Below are positions 63,349-64,000 of a stretch of DNA of 64,000 nt, one piece after another. The position numbers and the translations under genes are program-made. Positions within the stretch are counted from its first letter, which is position 1, and each line of letters begins with the position of its first letter. This DNA comes from Rhizobium sp. L51/94. GTDB lineage: Bacteria; Pseudomonadota; Alphaproteobacteria; Rhizobiales; Rhizobiaceae. The notes beneath the pieces are model-generated. The model was not told the DNA's origin. It worked only from the letters and a program-made list of their open reading frames with translations, and did not search any database. The stretch is from assembly GCF_019355555.1 (NCBI RefSeq), contig NZ_CP072142.1, positions 186,001 to 250,000 on the forward strand, given 5' to 3'.

Positions 63349-64000
63349 ATGACGCACAGCAAGATCATCACTGCTGCCTTTGCCGGCCTGCTGGCACTCG
63401 GCACGTTCGCGCCGGCACAGGCGCGCCAGTTCCGCTCGGCCGACGTCCAGGCACCGGACTACCCGACCGTCAAAGCCGTGCAGTTCATGAGCGACGCGCT
63501 CAGCAAGGCGTCGGACGGAAAATATACCATCAAGGTGTTCCCGAACTCGCAGCTCGGCAGCGAGAAGGACACGATCGAGCAGGTCAAGCTCGGCGCGCTG
63601 GACTTCATCCGCGTCAATGCCGGAACGCTGAACACCATTTGCCCGGCGATGATGGTGCCGGTCCTGCCCTTCATGTTCCACGACAAGGCGCAGATGCGCA
63701 CAGTGCTCGACGGGCCGATCGGCGACAAGATCCTCGCCGATTGCGATGCCCACGGACTGGTCGGCCTTGCCTTCTACGATTCCGGCTCGCGTTCCTTCTA
63801 CACCACCAAGCCGGTGCGCAAGATGGAAGACCTGAAGGGCATGAAGATCCGCGTCCAACAGTCGGATGTCTGGGTGGCGATGATGAAGGCGCTCGGCGCC
63901 AACGCCACGCCTATGCCGACGGGTGAAGTCTATACCGGCCTGAAGACGGGGCTGATCGACGGTGCCGAAAACAACTGGCCGAGCTACTACAACTTCCACC
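63349..64000 (+). CDS. TRAP transporter solute-binding protein, DctP family (partial, 3' end beyond window)
   Basis: The visible 217 codons start MTHSKIITAAFAGLLALGTF with a signal peptide cut after AQA. DctP pattern: DYPTVKAVQFMSDALSKASD, KVFPNSQLGSEKDTIEQVKL and DLKGMKIRVQQSDVWVAMMK, where the Arg in KIRVQQS is the usual carboxylate-binding residue. The late GLKTGLIDGAENNWPSYYN is a DctP hallmark. It likely binds galacturonate or glucuronate for import. GGGAGAGAGAGAAAC precedes the ATG at 63349. The intergenic 63173-63348 holds no gene. Confidence 0.93.
   Translation, partial: MTHSKIITAAFAGLLALGTFAPAQARQFRSADVQAPDYPTVKAVQFMSDALSKASDGKYTIKVFPNSQLGSEKDTIEQVKLGALDFIRVNAGTLNTICPAMMVPVLPFMFHDKAQMRTVLDGPIGDKILADCDAHGLVGLAFYDSGSRSFYTTKPVRKMEDLKGMKIRVQQSDVWVAMMKALGANATPMPTGEVYTGLKTGLIDGAENNWPSYYNFH

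Overview
The window reads as a GC-rich alphaproteobacterial genome, most likely Rhizobiaceae (Rhizobium/Agrobacterium/Neorhizobium). The reasons are the dense ABC-type sugar and peptide import operons, a NodT-family outer-membrane efflux lipoprotein, and a uronate oxidation cluster (Udh, KdgD, Gci, Gli) whose proteins closely resemble the characterised Agrobacterium tumefaciens enzymes as I remember them. I cannot assign a species, or say whether this is chromosome, chromid or megaplasmid. No rRNA, tRNA, CRISPR array, prophage or intact insertion sequence was seen.

Layout. 1-4443 (minus): a sugar ABC importer (isomerase-like enzyme, binding protein, double ATPase, permease), cut by the left edge. 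4444-6999: a decayed, gene-poor stretch with a broken IS256-family transposase. 7000-11147: small accessory genes (diguanylate cyclase, DUF2934 protein, GNAT acetyltransferase, DUF900 lipoprotein). 11246-19821: an RND multidrug efflux locus with two adaptor proteins, a TetR repressor, a NodT-type outer-membrane factor and three small downstream genes, with two different palindromic operator candidates. 19892-24816 (minus): a photoactive-yellow-protein (PYP) homologue, a PAS-PAS-GGDEF cyclase and a short 4-coumarate-CoA-ligase-like enzyme, preceded by a GAF-(degenerate GGDEF)-EAL phosphodiesterase. 25444-34212: a GntR-controlled peptide ABC importer with a gamma-glutamyltransferase that lacks a signal peptide and a DUF1028 protein, suggesting uptake and cytoplasmic breakdown of glutathione-like peptides. 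34258-35319: an aldo/keto reductase. 35827-49722: an exopolysaccharide cluster (four GT4 transferases, MurJ-type flippase, polymerase, Wzc-like protein without a P-loop, deacetylase, glycoside-hydrolase-like protein, double alpha/beta hydrolase). 49921-58201 (minus): a full kdp potassium operon, including kdpF and two further very small membrane-protein genes. 58495-64000: galacturonate/glucuronate oxidation with its regulator and the start of a TRAP transporter.

The most interesting system is the PYP cluster. PYP is a blue-light receptor whose chromophore, p-coumarate, is loaded from its CoA thioester. Here a protein that keeps the chromophore cysteine and the Tyr/Glu pair is followed, 12 bp and then 5 bp apart, by a diguanylate cyclase and a p-coumarate-ligase-like enzyme. 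This looks like a self-contained unit in which light controls c-di-GMP, with a phosphodiesterase just upstream. No tyrosine ammonia lyase is present in the window, so p-coumarate would have to come from elsewhere in the genome or from plants. This is inference from sequence only.

Other points worth attention are an unannotated 51-codon membrane-protein gene between kdpA and kdpB, a 29-codon gene ahead of kdpF, a KdpE-box-like site, a 14-bp motif shared by the udh and kdgD upstream regions, and a tandem hydrolase whose nucleophile positions are Gly and Cys instead of Ser.
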